The notes: generated from the sequence alone by a model not told the origin. DNA of 64,000 nucleotides from Nitrosomonas sp. HPC101 (GCF_009833125.1 NZ_QRCC01000011.1:18657-82656), one strand, 5' to 3'. Shown: positions 18,153-28,215, counted from the first letter of the stretch. Numbers and translations: made by a program.

Positions 18153-19478
18153 ATGAAAACGATTATTACTACATTCACCATCCTGCTAATAGCGATGGTC
18201 ATAACTGTCTTTGCAATGGAGAAAACCGTGATACCAGACGCTGTTGTAAACCCAAACCAAACTGTTGATTCACAATCGGATTATATTGTTCTGGGAATGG
18301 GCTGCTTTTGGGGTGCCGAGAAGCGCATGGGAGAGCTGCCTGGAATACTTGATGTAGAAAGCGGCTATGCAGGAGGCGATCGTGCCGGCGCAGGCTATCA
18401 GGATGTTCTGAATTTTGAGCGTGCGTTGCGTATCGGCAAAGCTGCCGGACGCAATCACGCTGAAGTGGTGAAAGTCACATTTGACCCCAAGCGTATATCA
18501 CTGGAGGGCGTACTGGCAAAATTCTGGGAAAGCCATAACCCAACCCAGGGAGACCGGCAAGGCAACGATATCGGCAGTAATTACCGCAGTACCATCTATT
18601 ATCATAACGAGCACCAGAAAACACCTGCGCTGGCTACACGTGAAACTTACCAGCAGGCGTTGACAGCAGCCGGTCATGGCCAGATTACGACTGAAATCCT
18701 GCCGTTGAAAAATTACATGACCGCAGAGGAATATCATCAGGATTATCTGGAGAAAAACCCGGATGGCTACTGCGGCCTGGGAGGTACAGGTGTCAAATAT
18801 CCTGCTATGGATTCATCATCCGTTTCCTCTCCCCCTTCCGAACAACCGCTTACCAGCAAAAATTTAAACTTTGATCAGCAACTGGTGGTTTTTGAATCGG
18901 AAAACTGTGAATTTTGCGCACAGTTCAAACAGGATATTCTCGATCACTGGCAAGCAGATATTCCCGTAGCTACGGCAATGAATGCCAACCCGCCTACTGA
19001 CTGGACACTGGATAAACCCTTATTTGCGTCCCCTACAATGGTACTGTTCAGAGAAGGCAGGGAAGTGGCGCGTTATACCGGCTATAACGGGGAAAAAGAG
19101 AAGTTCTGGCAATGGCTCGGGTTTGAATTGCTGACACCGGAACAACAAAAAATCGCTTTCGAACAAGGGACTGAACGGCCTTTTACCGGCTCCAATCTGG
19201 ATGAAAAACGTCCGGGCAGGTTTGTTGATCCGATCACCGGTGCTACGTTGTTTCTCAGCCAGACCAAATTCAACAGCGGAACCGGCTGGCCCAGCTTTTT
19301 TGAGCCGATCGAGGGATCCGTCAGCTACCATGAAGATAATTCCGGCTATATGCAACGGATTGAAGTGCGCAGCGCCAGCTCCGGTATCCATCTCGGTCAT
19401 GTGTTCAATGATGGCCCTCCTCCCAGCCACAAACGCTATTGCATCAATGGCAATGTGCTTAAGTTTGTTCCGGATTAA
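18153..19478 (+). CDS. msrAB: MsrA-thioredoxin-MsrB methionine sulfoxide reductase fusion
   Basis: The 441-residue protein has an N-terminal hydrophobic signal or anchor (about 1-22), an MsrA domain (GMGCFWGAEKRM active cysteine; recycling cysteine in YCGLGGTG), a thioredoxin-like domain (about 235-330) with CEFC in ESENCEFCAQF, and a C-terminal MsrB domain (GTGWPSFFEP, catalytic RYCINGN). The MsrB zinc-binding CxxC pairs are absent. It would repair both S- and R-methionine sulfoxides in the periplasm or at the membrane. The order MsrA-Trx-MsrB differs from neisserial PilB (Trx-MsrA-MsrB). No good ribosome site precedes ATG 18153. Confidence 0.87.
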   Translation: MKTIITTFTILLIAMVITVFAMEKTVIPDAVVNPNQTVDSQSDYIVLGMGCFWGAEKRMGELPGILDVESGYAGGDRAGAGYQDVLNFERALRIGKAAGRNHAEVVKVTFDPKRISLEGVLAKFWESHNPTQGDRQGNDIGSNYRSTIYYHNEHQKTPALATRETYQQALTAAGHGQITTEILPLKNYMTAEEYHQDYLEKNPDGYCGLGGTGVKYPAMDSSSVSSPPSEQPLTSKNLNFDQQLVVFESENCEFCAQFKQDILDHWQADIPVATAMNANPPTDWTLDKPLFASPTMVLFREGREVARYTGYNGEKEKFWQWLGFELLTPEQQKIAFEQGTERPFTGSNLDEKRPGRFVDPITGATLFLSQTKFNSGTGWPSFFEPIEGSVSYHEDNSGYMQRIEVRSASSGIHLGHVFNDGPPPSHKRYCINGNVLKFVPD

Positions 19479-19505
19479 CTCTGACAACTTGAAATCAGAA
19501 GGCAT

Positions 19506-19536
19506 AAGTGGGTTAATAGTTATATTTAATCCACTT
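19506..19536 (+). terminator. Hairpin after msrAB
   Basis: Arms AAGTGGGTTAA (19506-19516) and TTAATCCACTT (19526-19536) pair over 11 bases with one G-T pair. A weak T-rich run follows. It sits between the msrAB stop and pepN, so it probably ends msrAB transcription. Confidence 0.5.
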
Positions 19537-19553
19537 ACTATTTCTTGCCGATC

Positions 19554-22214
19554 ATGTCTGATTTATCTGCTTCACCCGTCATTCCTGTTAACACCGTTAC
19601 CCGCCTTGCTGATTACCGCGTTCCCGAATTTCTGATTGAAAAAACGCATCTGACGTTTGAGCTGTACGAAGAATATACCGATGTCAGCAGCAGGCTGACG
19701 ATTACTCGCAATCCAAAGAGCACAAAAGCAGATGATCTTGTTTTGCACGGCGAGCAACTGGAATTGCGCTCGCTGGCGATTGGTGAACGAACATTGCATC
19801 CTGGCGATTACCAGATCACGCCGCACAGTCTGACAGTACGCAATGTACCGGAGCAGTTTGTGCTGCATTGCACCGTGCGTATTTATCCGGAAAAAAACAC
19901 CGCGTTGGAAGGACTGTATTGCTCCAGCGGCATGTACTGCACGCAATGTGAAGCAGAAGGTTTTCGCAAGATTACCTACTACCTGGATCGACCCGATGTC
20001 ATGAGCGAATTTGAAACGGTGATCATCGCCCGGGAAGGAGCTTTTTCAACCATGCTGTCCAATGGCAATTGTCTGTCCGATACGATGCAGGATGGAAAAC
20101 GCATTGTGCACTGGCATGATCCTTTCAAGAAGCCCAGTTATCTGTTCGCGCTGGTTGCTGGCAATCTGGTTTGTCTGGAAGATCACTTCATCACCCAATC
20201 AGGCCGCGAGGTGCTGCTGCAAATCCACACCGAAGCAAAAGACCACGATAAATGTCATTTCGCAATGCAATCGCTGAAAAAAGCCATGCATTGGGATGAA
20301 CAGACTTACGGCCGGGAATACGATCTGGATCGTTTCATGATTGTCGCTGTAGATGATTTCAACATGGGCGCCATGGAAAACAAAGGATTGAATATCTTCA
20401 ATACGTCCTGCGTGCTGGCTCATCCGGCAAGCACGACTGATGCCGCGTTCCAGCGCGTGGAAGGCGTGATCGCGCACGAGTATTTTCATAACTGGTCTGG
20501 CAACCGGGTTACTTGCCGCGACTGGTTTCAGTTAAGCCTGAAAGAGGGCTTGACGGTGTATCGGGATTCTGAGTTTTCAGCAGATATGAACAGTCGTGCG
20601 GTCAAGCGGATCGAGGATGTCAATCTCTTGCGCAGCGTGCAGTTTGTCGAAGATGCCGGTCCGATGGCGCACCCGGTGCGGCCGGATGCCTATATGGAAA
20701 TCTCCAATTTCTATACTGTCACCATTTATGAGAAAGGCGCTGAGGTGGTGCGGATGCTGGCCAATATTCTGGGGTCGGAGCGATATCGCCAGGCAACGGA
20801 TCTGTATTTCGACCGTTTCGATGGACAAGCTGTCACTTGCGATGATTTTGTCCAGTGCATGGAGGAAGTATCCGGCCGCGATCTGAGTCAGTTCCGTCTG
20901 TGGTATTCGCAGGCCGGCACACCGCAATTGCATATCAGCGACAGCTACGATGCTGACCACCAGCAATATAGTCTGACTGTTCATCAACATACACCAGCAA
21001 CCCCCGGACAAACTGAGAAAAAAGCGCTCCATATCCCACTCAAGGTAGCGCTCTACGGCAACCAGGGTGCACTGGCTTTGATCATTGATGGGCAGATCAG
21101 AGATGCAGAAACTGTGCTGGATATCTGCCAAACGCAACAAACGATCGTATTTGAACAGGTGGCAGAACATCCGGTACCGTCTTTGTTACGCGGTTTTTCG
21201 GCACCAGTCAGGGTATTTTATGACTATCAGCTGGATCAACTGCAAAAACTGATTTTGCTGGATAGCGATGGTTTCTGCCGTTGGGATGCGATGCAAAGCC
21301 TGATGCGCATTGTGCTGAGCAAAGCCATCGATAACAAGGGTGATCATGCAGAACAGGCGATGCTGATGGATACGCTCAGACGACTACTGACTGATCACAC
21401 CGCTATGGATGCGGCGTTATTGGCACGTATGCTGGAGCTGCCTGGTGAGCAATATCTGGCAAGCCTCTATGACAAGGCCAATCCACCAGCGATCAATCAG
21501 GCGAGAACGCAACTGCAGCATAAACTCGCAACGCAGTTGCAGACAGAATTAATGAGCTGCTATCAAGCTTTGCAGAACAGTGCGTCCGGGCTATCCGCAC
21601 AAGCCATGGCGGCACGCAATCTGCGCAATCAGGCACTGATGTATTTGTTGCAGATCGATGACACACACTACCGTGATCTGGCGCAGCAGCAATTTTCCCA
21701 GGCAGATAACATGACTGACCAGTTTGCCGCCCTGAGAGGGCTGGTACACGCCGAGCATGCCAGGATCGAAGCACAGGCAGCACTGCAGGTTTTTTACCAA
21801 CAATGGCAGCATGAAGCGCTGGTAGTGAATATGTGGTTTCAGGTGCAGGCAACACGACCCTGGGGTAATGTCCTGCAGGAAATACAGCAGCTGTTGCAGC
21901 ACGCAGCATTTGATGCACGCAATCCAAACAAACTGCGTGCCGTGATTGCCGCTTTCGCCAATCAGAATTTTGCCCGCTTTCACGACAGTTCAGGCAATGC
22001 CTATCAGTTTCTGGCGGAACAGATTGCCGATATTGATCAGCGCAACCCGCAAATGGCTTCCCGCCTGCTGACACCGCTCACGCACTGGCATCAGTTTATT
22101 GATGAACACGCCTCGCTGATGCGCAAAGCGCTGGAATCATTGTCACAACGTGAATTAAGCAAGGACGTGTACGAAGTAGTAAGCAAGAGCCTGAACGAGA
22201 GAAATGTCGGCTAG
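19554..22214 (+). CDS. pepN: Aminopeptidase N
   Basis: The 886-residue M1 metallopeptidase has the substrate-binding GAMENKGL motif, the zinc motif HEYFHNWSGN followed by the distal glutamate in LKEGLTVYRDSEF, and the C-terminal helical repeat domain. Length and layout match Escherichia coli PepN (870). It trims N-terminal residues from peptides in the cytoplasm. ATG 19554 gives the familiar short start MSDLSASPV. Confidence 0.95.
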   Translation: MSDLSASPVIPVNTVTRLADYRVPEFLIEKTHLTFELYEEYTDVSSRLTITRNPKSTKADDLVLHGEQLELRSLAIGERTLHPGDYQITPHSLTVRNVPEQFVLHCTVRIYPEKNTALEGLYCSSGMYCTQCEAEGFRKITYYLDRPDVMSEFETVIIAREGAFSTMLSNGNCLSDTMQDGKRIVHWHDPFKKPSYLFALVAGNLVCLEDHFITQSGREVLLQIHTEAKDHDKCHFAMQSLKKAMHWDEQTYGREYDLDRFMIVAVDDFNMGAMENKGLNIFNTSCVLAHPASTTDAAFQRVEGVIAHEYFHNWSGNRVTCRDWFQLSLKEGLTVYRDSEFSADMNSRAVKRIEDVNLLRSVQFVEDAGPMAHPVRPDAYMEISNFYTVTIYEKGAEVVRMLANILGSERYRQATDLYFDRFDGQAVTCDDFVQCMEEVSGRDLSQFRLWYSQAGTPQLHISDSYDADHQQYSLTVHQHTPATPGQTEKKALHIPLKVALYGNQGALALIIDGQIRDAETVLDICQTQQTIVFEQVAEHPVPSLLRGFSAPVRVFYDYQLDQLQKLILLDSDGFCRWDAMQSLMRIVLSKAIDNKGDHAEQAMLMDTLRRLLTDHTAMDAALLARMLELPGEQYLASLYDKANPPAINQARTQLQHKLATQLQTELMSCYQALQNSASGLSAQAMAARNLRNQALMYLLQIDDTHYRDLAQQQFSQADNMTDQFAALRGLVHAEHARIEAQAALQVFYQQWQHEALVVNMWFQVQATRPWGNVLQEIQQLLQHAAFDARNPNKLRAVIAAFANQNFARFHDSSGNAYQFLAEQIADIDQRNPQMASRLLTPLTHWHQFIDEHASLMRKALESLSQRELSKDVYEVVSKSLNERNVG

Positions 22215-22402
22215 GTGGCCTTATTCATCTCGCAAGAGCAGTACCGGCTATGTTTCCTGAAAACTGTTTGAGCTGTTCAGTTCTCCCCCCATTGATCTTT
22301 TCAGCCTTGTCATTCAATTATTTACGGTATATCATCTGCAAAAGAGAACGGACAGTCTACTTTTGATCTGTCTTTCGACCATAGCTACCTGGAGGTTTAA
22401 CA

Positions 22403-22945
22403 ATGACTGCCCCGGATACCAAAAATATCGTCAACGGAATCAATATCGAGCAATCTTTCATCATACAAAAACAAATCAGCGAAGATCGTAACAGCGAGAT
22501 AGCCAAACCCAGATATCAGACAACAGTTGTGTGGGATAGCGGCTATCACACCACTGCGAATGTAACCGATGGCCAGACAATTACCGGCGACGAGCCCCCA
22601 CGTTACGGTGGCGAAGGCATGGGTATTTCTCCTCAGGATTTGCTGCTGACCGCCGTCGGACACTGCTTGGCTGCCTCCTACATCGGTGGATTATCGGCTG
22701 CCCGCATCAATGTGGAATCATTACGCCTGCATGTTTCCGGGCGTGTCAATTTCGGCGTGGCTTATGCAGTCGAAGCAGGCAACCCTGGATTTGAAGATAT
22801 CAACGTTGTCGTGGAGATACAGACTGATGCGCCACAGGAAAAGGTGACCGCGCTGCTGGAAAAACTGAAAACAACGGCACCCATTCCGGATACCATCATG
22901 CGCCCGGTACCGGTCAATATCGAGATTCGTCACCCGGCGAAATAA
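22403..22945 (+). CDS. OsmC family protein
   Basis: The 180-residue protein has the OsmC fold markers: GGEGMGISPQDLLLTAVGHCLA with the peroxidatic cysteine (near residue 92). The second cysteine that classical OsmC/Ohr use is not present at the expected place (APIPDTIMRP instead of a CPV-type motif), so classical organic peroxidase activity is doubtful. GGAGG lies 8 bases upstream of the ATG. Single gene. Confidence 0.8.
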   Translation: MTAPDTKNIVNGINIEQSFIIQKQISEDRNSEIAKPRYQTTVVWDSGYHTTANVTDGQTITGDEPPRYGGEGMGISPQDLLLTAVGHCLAASYIGGLSAARINVESLRLHVSGRVNFGVAYAVEAGNPGFEDINVVVEIQTDAPQEKVTALLEKLKTTAPIPDTIMRPVPVNIEIRHPAK

Positions 22946-23135
22946 TCTGCAATACTTTTCTGATTGAAACCGCAAGGAGATAAAAGATAAAGACCCGTGA
23001 TATCCATGATGTGGCAGTTCAGGCGATGCTATGACGTTGTAACCCGATGCCATCGCTGCAGGGAGCGGATTTCAAACTGGCTTTTCTAAGCTCAAAATAC
23101 CCAGCATTATCGACGAAAAAGGCAGATCCAGAGCG

Positions 23136-24086
23136 TTACAAGTGATCAGGAGTTAAGAGTGTTTGTCCCAGTGTGGCGCGATCTGATGCCGAAGCAGGAA
23201 TTTTTTCCAGCTTTGCGATTTTTTCCAGCAAACGGCTCATGCCTCTGCGGTTAGCGATCTGGATAGATAAGCCAGGGCGGGCATTTAACTCCAGTACCAG
23301 TGGCCCCAGCTCCCGGTCAAGCACAACATCTACGCCCAGATAACCCAATCCGGCCAGTTCATGGCATTGCGCTGCCAGCGTCAACAATTTATGCCAGTGA
23401 GGGATTACGAGCCCACTGATCGTGGCGCCGGTATCCGGGTGCTGCTCAATCGGATAATTCTGCCAGATAGCATGAGTCGTGCGACCTGTCTTCATATCGA
23501 TACCCGCCCCCACCGCGCCCTGGTGAAGATTGGCCTTGCCATCCGACATACGGGTTGGCAGACGCACCATGGAAGCAACCGGAATTCCTCTGAATACGAT
23601 GGTGCGAATGTCCGGTACACCACGATAGGAAACTGCCTCAAACAATGGATCAAATTTGACCCGATATTCAATCAGTGCCTGATCAGGTTGACCGCCCAGA
23701 CTGTACAGACCGCTGAGTATATTGGAAACATGATATTTGATATCTTCCTCGGTCAGCAGATCACCATTATTTTGTCGGTAACGACTATTGAGACGCCCTG
23801 TAATGACACAGATACCACTCCCTCCCGAGCCGTGCGCAGGCTTGATCACAAAATCTTCATGATCCTTGATCATCTCGGAAAAGCGAGTGACATCATGCTG
23901 GATTTCGATCACTCCATATAATTCAGGCACGGCGATACCAGACGCCGTTGCCAGATATTTAGTCCGTAACTTGTCATCCACCAGCGGGTACAGCGAGCGC
24001 TTGTTATAACGCAGGATAAAATCAGCATTGCGCTGATTCATGCCGACGACCCCGCTCTGTTTAAGTCTCCCTAAGATACCAAACAT
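23136..24086 (-). CDS. ATP-grasp, alpha-L-glutamate ligase-like protein
   Basis: The 316-residue protein is the RimK-related ATP-grasp family often labelled alpha-L-glutamate ligase-like: GVVGMNQRNADFILRYNKRSLYPLVDDKL at the start, the glycine-rich ATP loop KPAHGSGGSGICVI, and LELNARPGLSIQIAN with metal ligands. It is the third gene of a conserved set with a 7TM/inactive transglutaminase protein and a retropepsin-like protein. A role in amino-acid ligation onto a peptide or envelope component is likely; the substrate is unknown. ATG 24086 gives the usual MFGILGRLKQ start; a GTG at 24116 is less likely. Confidence 0.8.
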   Translation of the reverse strand: MFGILGRLKQSGVVGMNQRNADFILRYNKRSLYPLVDDKLRTKYLATASGIAVPELYGVIEIQHDVTRFSEMIKDHEDFVIKPAHGSGGSGICVITGRLNSRYRQNNGDLLTEEDIKYHVSNILSGLYSLGGQPDQALIEYRVKFDPLFEAVSYRGVPDIRTIVFRGIPVASMVRLPTRMSDGKANLHQGAVGAGIDMKTGRTTHAIWQNYPIEQHPDTGATISGLVIPHWHKLLTLAAQCHELAGLGYLGVDVVLDRELGPLVLELNARPGLSIQIANRRGMSRLLEKIAKLEKIPASASDRATLGQTLLTPDHL

Positions 24087-24090
24087 GGGA

Positions 24091-25623
24091 TTATGGTTTG
24101 TGCCGCGCAAATGCACGGAAGCGCCAAAGCTCTGTCAGCCGGTAGCCCGAGTAGCGCCCCAGTAGCAGAATTATAGCCAGCACCACCAGCAACAGTTCCG
24201 GGAAAGCAAAAAACATATACTGGAATTCACTGATATTCATAGCCAAATATCCTATCACTGCTACCAGCAAGCTGCCTGATACCTGTTTGAACGCTTCGGC
24301 CGGCCCAGCCTCTTCCCAGGTCAGTGACATGCGTTCGATTGTCATCGTCATAATAACGATCGGAAACAAGGCCACAGACAATCCGGTTTCCAGTCCGAGC
24401 TTATGCATGACGATGCTGACACCGGCGATCAGCAGCACTACCATGGTCAGCACTGCTGCCAAACGAGGAACCAGCAGCAGTTTTAGCTGTTCGACATAAG
24501 CGCGCAACAGCAATCCAAGACCAACAATCAGACAGAACAAGGTCACACCCCATAATAATTCCGTTTCGCGGAAAGCCAGTGCGATCAGAATCGGCATAAA
24601 CGTCCCAAAAGTCCGGATACCGATAATGTTGCGCATAAATACCACCATCAGGGCACCTAACGGTACCATCAGTAACACCTTGTACACATTCTGGACATGT
24701 ACAGGCAGCGAATACAGTGAAAACTCCATCAGATGGAAACCTCTTTCCGCTGAGCGGGAGCCGGCAATATTGATGGTCTCCTGTAGCGCTCTGGCAACGG
24801 TATATTGAACACTTGATTCCGCAGCACCTTCAATCGAGAAAACCCGGTCATCGTCAATCTGCCACACCATGAAATTCGGTGGCAACCCTTCCCGACCATC
24901 CTTGATATTCAGCGAACGCCACTGCTGACCATCATAAACCTGCAGAAAGTATTCCAGATCCGAGTACTCTTTATTATCCTGCAGACGCAGACCACGAACG
25001 ATACGGGAAGGAATACGAGCACCGGCCAGTATCCAGCCCATATTTTTTGCCAGACTACGTGTTTGGTTGACGTGCTTCAGCAGCAGTTTCAGCTCCGGCA
25101 TGGAAGCAGCCGCGTTCAGCTGTTCAATTACACGCTGCGAAAAAGAAACGGTATCGGCAGATTGCTGACGCGCCTTATCCAGCAGCCCTTTAATCACCGG
25201 AGTCAGATTTTCCGGATATTCCGGAATCTTCGGATAAACCGGTGCCACATCCGGTTTTTGTGCAGCCTCCGCATTTTCGAATAATACAATCCGGTAAAAC
25301 AGCGATTGCTTACCCTGCGCCCTTCGTTTGGCCCAGTGCGCAATACGACCAGCGTTATCCTGTTCGATTGCCAACCCGTAATCCGCGCTGACAAAGTCCT
25401 CATCAAGAACAGAGTAACCGGGAGGATCAAGCGGCAGTGGCAGCGTTACCTTAATCGCACTATCCGGTTTGGCGCGGAAACTGACGCGCGCCTCGACATC
25501 CCATACCTCAGCCTGTTCGGAAGCACTCAAAGGCAAACCAATTACAGCAACTTTGTAATAGGCCAGCCCCAGTCCTACAAGGCATAGTATGAAAGCCAGC
25601 AAATACAGATGTAGTTTTCTCAT
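24091..25623 (-). CDS. Inactive transglutaminase fused to 7 membrane helices
   Basis: The 510-residue protein has one N-terminal span (about 5-25), a soluble periplasmic transglutaminase-like domain (about 30-290) and about seven spans in the C-terminal third (from LLMVPLGALMVVFMRNI onwards). The domain pair is a known family of inactive transglutaminase with seven transmembrane helices. Its conserved partners are the ATP-grasp gene (4 bases downstream) and the retropepsin-like gene (4-bp overlap upstream), arguing for one membrane-linked complex. Confidence 0.8.
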   Translation of the reverse strand: MRKLHLYLLAFILCLVGLGLAYYKVAVIGLPLSASEQAEVWDVEARVSFRAKPDSAIKVTLPLPLDPPGYSVLDEDFVSADYGLAIEQDNAGRIAHWAKRRAQGKQSLFYRIVLFENAEAAQKPDVAPVYPKIPEYPENLTPVIKGLLDKARQQSADTVSFSQRVIEQLNAAASMPELKLLLKHVNQTRSLAKNMGWILAGARIPSRIVRGLRLQDNKEYSDLEYFLQVYDGQQWRSLNIKDGREGLPPNFMVWQIDDDRVFSIEGAAESSVQYTVARALQETINIAGSRSAERGFHLMEFSLYSLPVHVQNVYKVLLMVPLGALMVVFMRNIIGIRTFGTFMPILIALAFRETELLWGVTLFCLIVGLGLLLRAYVEQLKLLLVPRLAAVLTMVVLLIAGVSIVMHKLGLETGLSVALFPIVIMTMTIERMSLTWEEAGPAEAFKQVSGSLLVAVIGYLAMNISEFQYMFFAFPELLLVVLAIILLLGRYSGYRLTELWRFRAFARHKP

Positions 25624-26210
25624 TCAGGTTGCCCGGAATCAATTGGCTCATCATCCTTCTTCTTTTTCTTGGCATGACCACACACGGCCTTGGTGAGATA
25701 AGCGCGTGCAGGATCAATCAGCACATAGCCGGCAAGCGCCTTGCGCCCAAGCAACACTGGATAATTCAGGGCCCGGCGATCAATCAGATTGAACTCGACT
25801 TCCCGGACTTCATCTGCCAGACAGATCTCCATGGAAATGACCGGACGTTCCTGGGAAGGTCCGTCGTGCTGCTTGATTTTAAGCATCCGAACCAACGGAC
25901 GTTCTATCTCGACAGAACGTTCCCCGGAGCCCTTCTTGAAATCAAAGGTAAATTTAACCCATTGTTTGCCGTTTTTTCTGAATACATCAATATCGCGAGC
26001 GCTCATAGACGAAGTATTGGCACCGCTATCAACACGTGCAGGCATCTTGATTCCCCAAGGTTCCAGGCGGACAAATTCAACCCAACCAAGGATTTTCAGA
26101 GAATCCGGGGCAACATCAGATTTTTCTGCCCAGCAGGCAGCACTATAAAGCAACAGCAGCAAAACGGCAGACATGATATGCAACATCTGTCTGGTTGAAC
26201 GAATAGTCAT
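25620..26210 (-). CDS. RimB-type retropepsin-like / 'ATP-dependent zinc protease' family
   Basis: After a signal peptide (about 1-30) the protein has RVDSGANTSSMSARDI, the aspartic-protease-like DSGA motif of the COG4067 (DUF785) family, and ends with a lysine-rich tail (KKKKKDDEP). Family members were long named ATP-dependent zinc proteases but look like single-domain retropepsins, and RimB processes RimK-type products. ATG 26210 is chosen: a longer in-frame reading would run into the tRNA-Gly at 26307. It is first in the three-gene operon. Confidence 0.78.
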   Translation of the reverse strand: MTIRSTRQMLHIMSAVLLLLLYSAACWAEKSDVAPDSLKILGWVEFVRLEPWGIKMPARVDSGANTSSMSARDIDVFRKNGKQWVKFTFDFKKGSGERSVEIERPLVRMLKIKQHDGPSQERPVISMEICLADEVREVEFNLIDRRALNYPVLLGRKALAGYVLIDPARAYLTKAVCGHAKKKKKDDEPIDSGQPE

Positions 26211-26306
26211 CAGGTATTCTGGATTTTTTATAACAGTTAAAGAATCACTCTCGGTAACCGGATCATTCCGATAAATAAAATTACATGGGTTGTCAGTCTC
26301 TGGATG

Positions 26307-26377
26307 AGCGGATGAAGGGAATCGAACCCTCGTCGTAGGCTTGGGAAGCCTCTGCTCTACCATTGAGCTACACCCGC
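26307..26377 (-). tRNA. tRNA-Gly (CCC anticodon)
   Basis: The minus strand folds as a cloverleaf: acceptor GCGGGTG/CATCCGC with one G-T pair, D stem GCTC/GAGC, anticodon loop TTCCCAA giving CCC, and T arm AGGGTTCGATTCCCT. The 3' CCA is not encoded directly after the discriminator T. Confidence 0.93.
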
Positions 26378-26436
26378 ATGTTAGAATGAATTGCTTGTTT
26401 TAAAGTCTACCTTACCTTGGGTATTTTTTAAATATT

Positions 26437-26637
26437 ATGCAACTCATCATTAACGGACAACAACAAAGTTACAATGGCCCGATCAATGTCCAGCAGCTGG
26501 TTGAACACCTGTCACTGCAGAACAAGCGTATCGCCATCGAACGCAACGGTGAAATCATCCCCCGCAGCAGTTTTTCCGAACAGCTCCTCAATGAAGGAGA
26601 TCAGCTGGAAATTATTGTAGCAGTGGGTGGAGGCTGA
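26437..26637 (+). CDS. thiS: Thiamine sulfur carrier ThiS
   Basis: The 66-residue ubiquitin-like protein ends AVGGG, with the diglycine C-terminus that is adenylated and thiocarboxylated. It begins MQLIINGQQQSYNG. It donates sulfur to ThiG, encoded 64 bases downstream, for the thiazole half of thiamine. No TPP riboswitch is visible in the short (59-base) leader. Confidence 0.93.
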   Translation: MQLIINGQQQSYNGPINVQQLVEHLSLQNKRIAIERNGEIIPRSSFSEQLLNEGDQLEIIVAVGGG

Positions 26638-26701
26638 TTTTCAGATTATTAAAACTCACTTTGGTTCTGCCAACTGACATAAAACAACCACTGGCACGCT
26701 T

Positions 26702-27508
26702 ATGGACACATTCGTCATTGCTGGTAAAAGTTATTCCTCCCGTTTACTGCTGGGAACGGGAAAATATAAGGATTTCGCTGAAACCCGTATGGCAGTCGAT
26801 GCCAGTGGCGCACAAATCATCACCGTAGCGATACGCCGTACCAATATCGGACAGAATTCCGGTGAGCCCAATCTGCTGGATGTACTGCCCCCCTCACAAT
26901 TTACGCTCCTGCCCAATACCGCCGGCTGTTACACAGCAGCAGATGCCGTCCGCACGCTGCGTCTGGCGCGTGAGCTGCTGGATGGACATGCATTGGTCAA
27001 ACTGGAAGTGCTGGGCGATCAGAAAACACTGTTTCCTGATGTGATTGCCACCATCGACGCTGCAAAAATTCTGGTCAAAGAGGGTTTTCAGGTGATGGTC
27101 TATACCTCGGATGACCCCATCGTCGCCAGACAACTGGAAGATATCGGCTGTGCAGCCATCATGCCGCTGGCTTCGCTGATTGGCTCCGGCATGGGGATCC
27201 TCAATCCATGGAATCTGCAGATCATCCTCGACAAAATCAAAGTACCGGTTATCGTCGATGCCGGTGTCGGCACTGCATCGGATGCCGCCATTGCCATGGA
27301 ACTCGGTTGCGATGGTGTACTCATGAACACTGCCGTCGCCAACGCCCGTAACCCGGTACTGATGGCTTCTGCCATGCGCAAAGCAATTGAAGCCGGACGT
27401 GAAGCCTGGCTGGCCGGACGCATGCCGAAGAAAATCTATCAGGCCACACCAAGCTCCCCGTCAGAAGGTATGATCACCCAATCACCACATTCTGCCGCAA
27501 ACAATTAG
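26702..27508 (+). CDS. thiG: Thiazole synthase ThiG
   Basis: The 268-residue TIM-barrel enzyme has [11 protein letters not shown] at the start, the Schiff-base lysine region VKLEVLGD, the phosphate-binding [11 protein letters not shown] and [21 protein letters not shown]. It forms the thiazole phosphate ring from deoxyxylulose phosphate, dehydroglycine and ThiS thiocarboxylate. Same strand and close spacing to thiS indicate an operon. Confidence 0.95.
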   Translation: MDTFVIAGKSYSSRLLLGTGKYKDFAETRMAVDASGAQIITVAIRRTNIGQNSGEPNLLDVLPPSQFTLLPNTAGCYTAADAVRTLRLARELLDGHALVKLEVLGDQKTLFPDVIATIDAAKILVKEGFQVMVYTSDDPIVARQLEDIGCAAIMPLASLIGSGMGILNPWNLQIILDKIKVPVIVDAGVGTASDAAIAMELGCDGVLMNTAVANARNPVLMASAMRKAIEAGREAWLAGRMPKKIYQATPSSPSEGMITQSPHSAANN

Positions 27509-27540
27509 GCAGCAACAACGCTTCTTCAGGAAATCAGTTT

Positions 27541-28215
27541 TTGTCTTCCCACCCACCTATTCGCAGCTATGTGCTCCGTCAGGGATATTTTTCCAGCGCG
27601 CAACGACATGCCTACGAATCCCTGCTGCCGCGTTACGGTATTCCATTTTCGGAAAACCCGATTGATCTCAACCTGGCTTTTGGACGCATCACGCCGAAAA
27701 TACTGGAAATCGGCTCAGGCATGGGAGAAACCACCGCCGAGATTGCCGGACAGCATCCGGAAAAAGACTTTGTCGCCATCGAAGTTCACGCACCAGGAAT
27801 CGGCAATCTGCTCGGTCAAATCGAGAAACACGGTCTGACCAATCTGCGGATTATTCCGCACGATGCCAAACCAGTCTTGCAGCACATGTTCACTGATGAA
27901 TCACTGGATGGCATCCACATTTTTTTTCCAGACCCATGGCCCAAGACACGACACCATAAGCGTCGCCTGATCCAGTCGGATTTTGTCTCGCTGCTGTGTA
28001 GTCGGCTGAAACCTGGTGGTTATCTGCATATTGCTACCGACTGGGAAGACTACGCCACCCATATCCTGCATGTCTTGCACAATGAACCGCGGCTCATCAA
28101 TACCACCGCTGACTATGCCTCACGTCCCCCATACCGGCCACTGACCAAATTTGAACAGCGTGGCATGAAACTCGGCCATACCATCCGCGATTTGATATTC
28201 AGCAAAACTGCCTGA
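27541..28215 (+). CDS. trmB: tRNA (guanine-46-N7)-methyltransferase
   Basis: The 224-residue protein has the SAM-binding motif EIGSGMGET, the FVAIEVHAPGIG segment and the TrmB signature HIFFPDPWPKTRHHKRRLIQ. It methylates G46 in the variable loop of tRNAs. Start is TTG at 27541 with AGGAAA upstream; no ATG fits. Follows thiG by 32 bases, an arrangement seen in other betaproteobacteria. Confidence 0.93.
   Translation: MSSHPPIRSYVLRQGYFSSAQRHAYESLLPRYGIPFSENPIDLNLAFGRITPKILEIGSGMGETTAEIAGQHPEKDFVAIEVHAPGIGNLLGQIEKHGLTNLRIIPHDAKPVLQHMFTDESLDGIHIFFPDPWPKTRHHKRRLIQSDFVSLLCSRLKPGGYLHIATDWEDYATHILHVLHNEPRLINTTADYASRPPYRPLTKFEQRGMKLGHTIRDLIFSKTA

Noticed and set aside
26378..26436. TPP riboswitch upstream of thiS
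   Set aside because: The leader is only 59 bases and lacks the CTGAGA and other THI-box elements.
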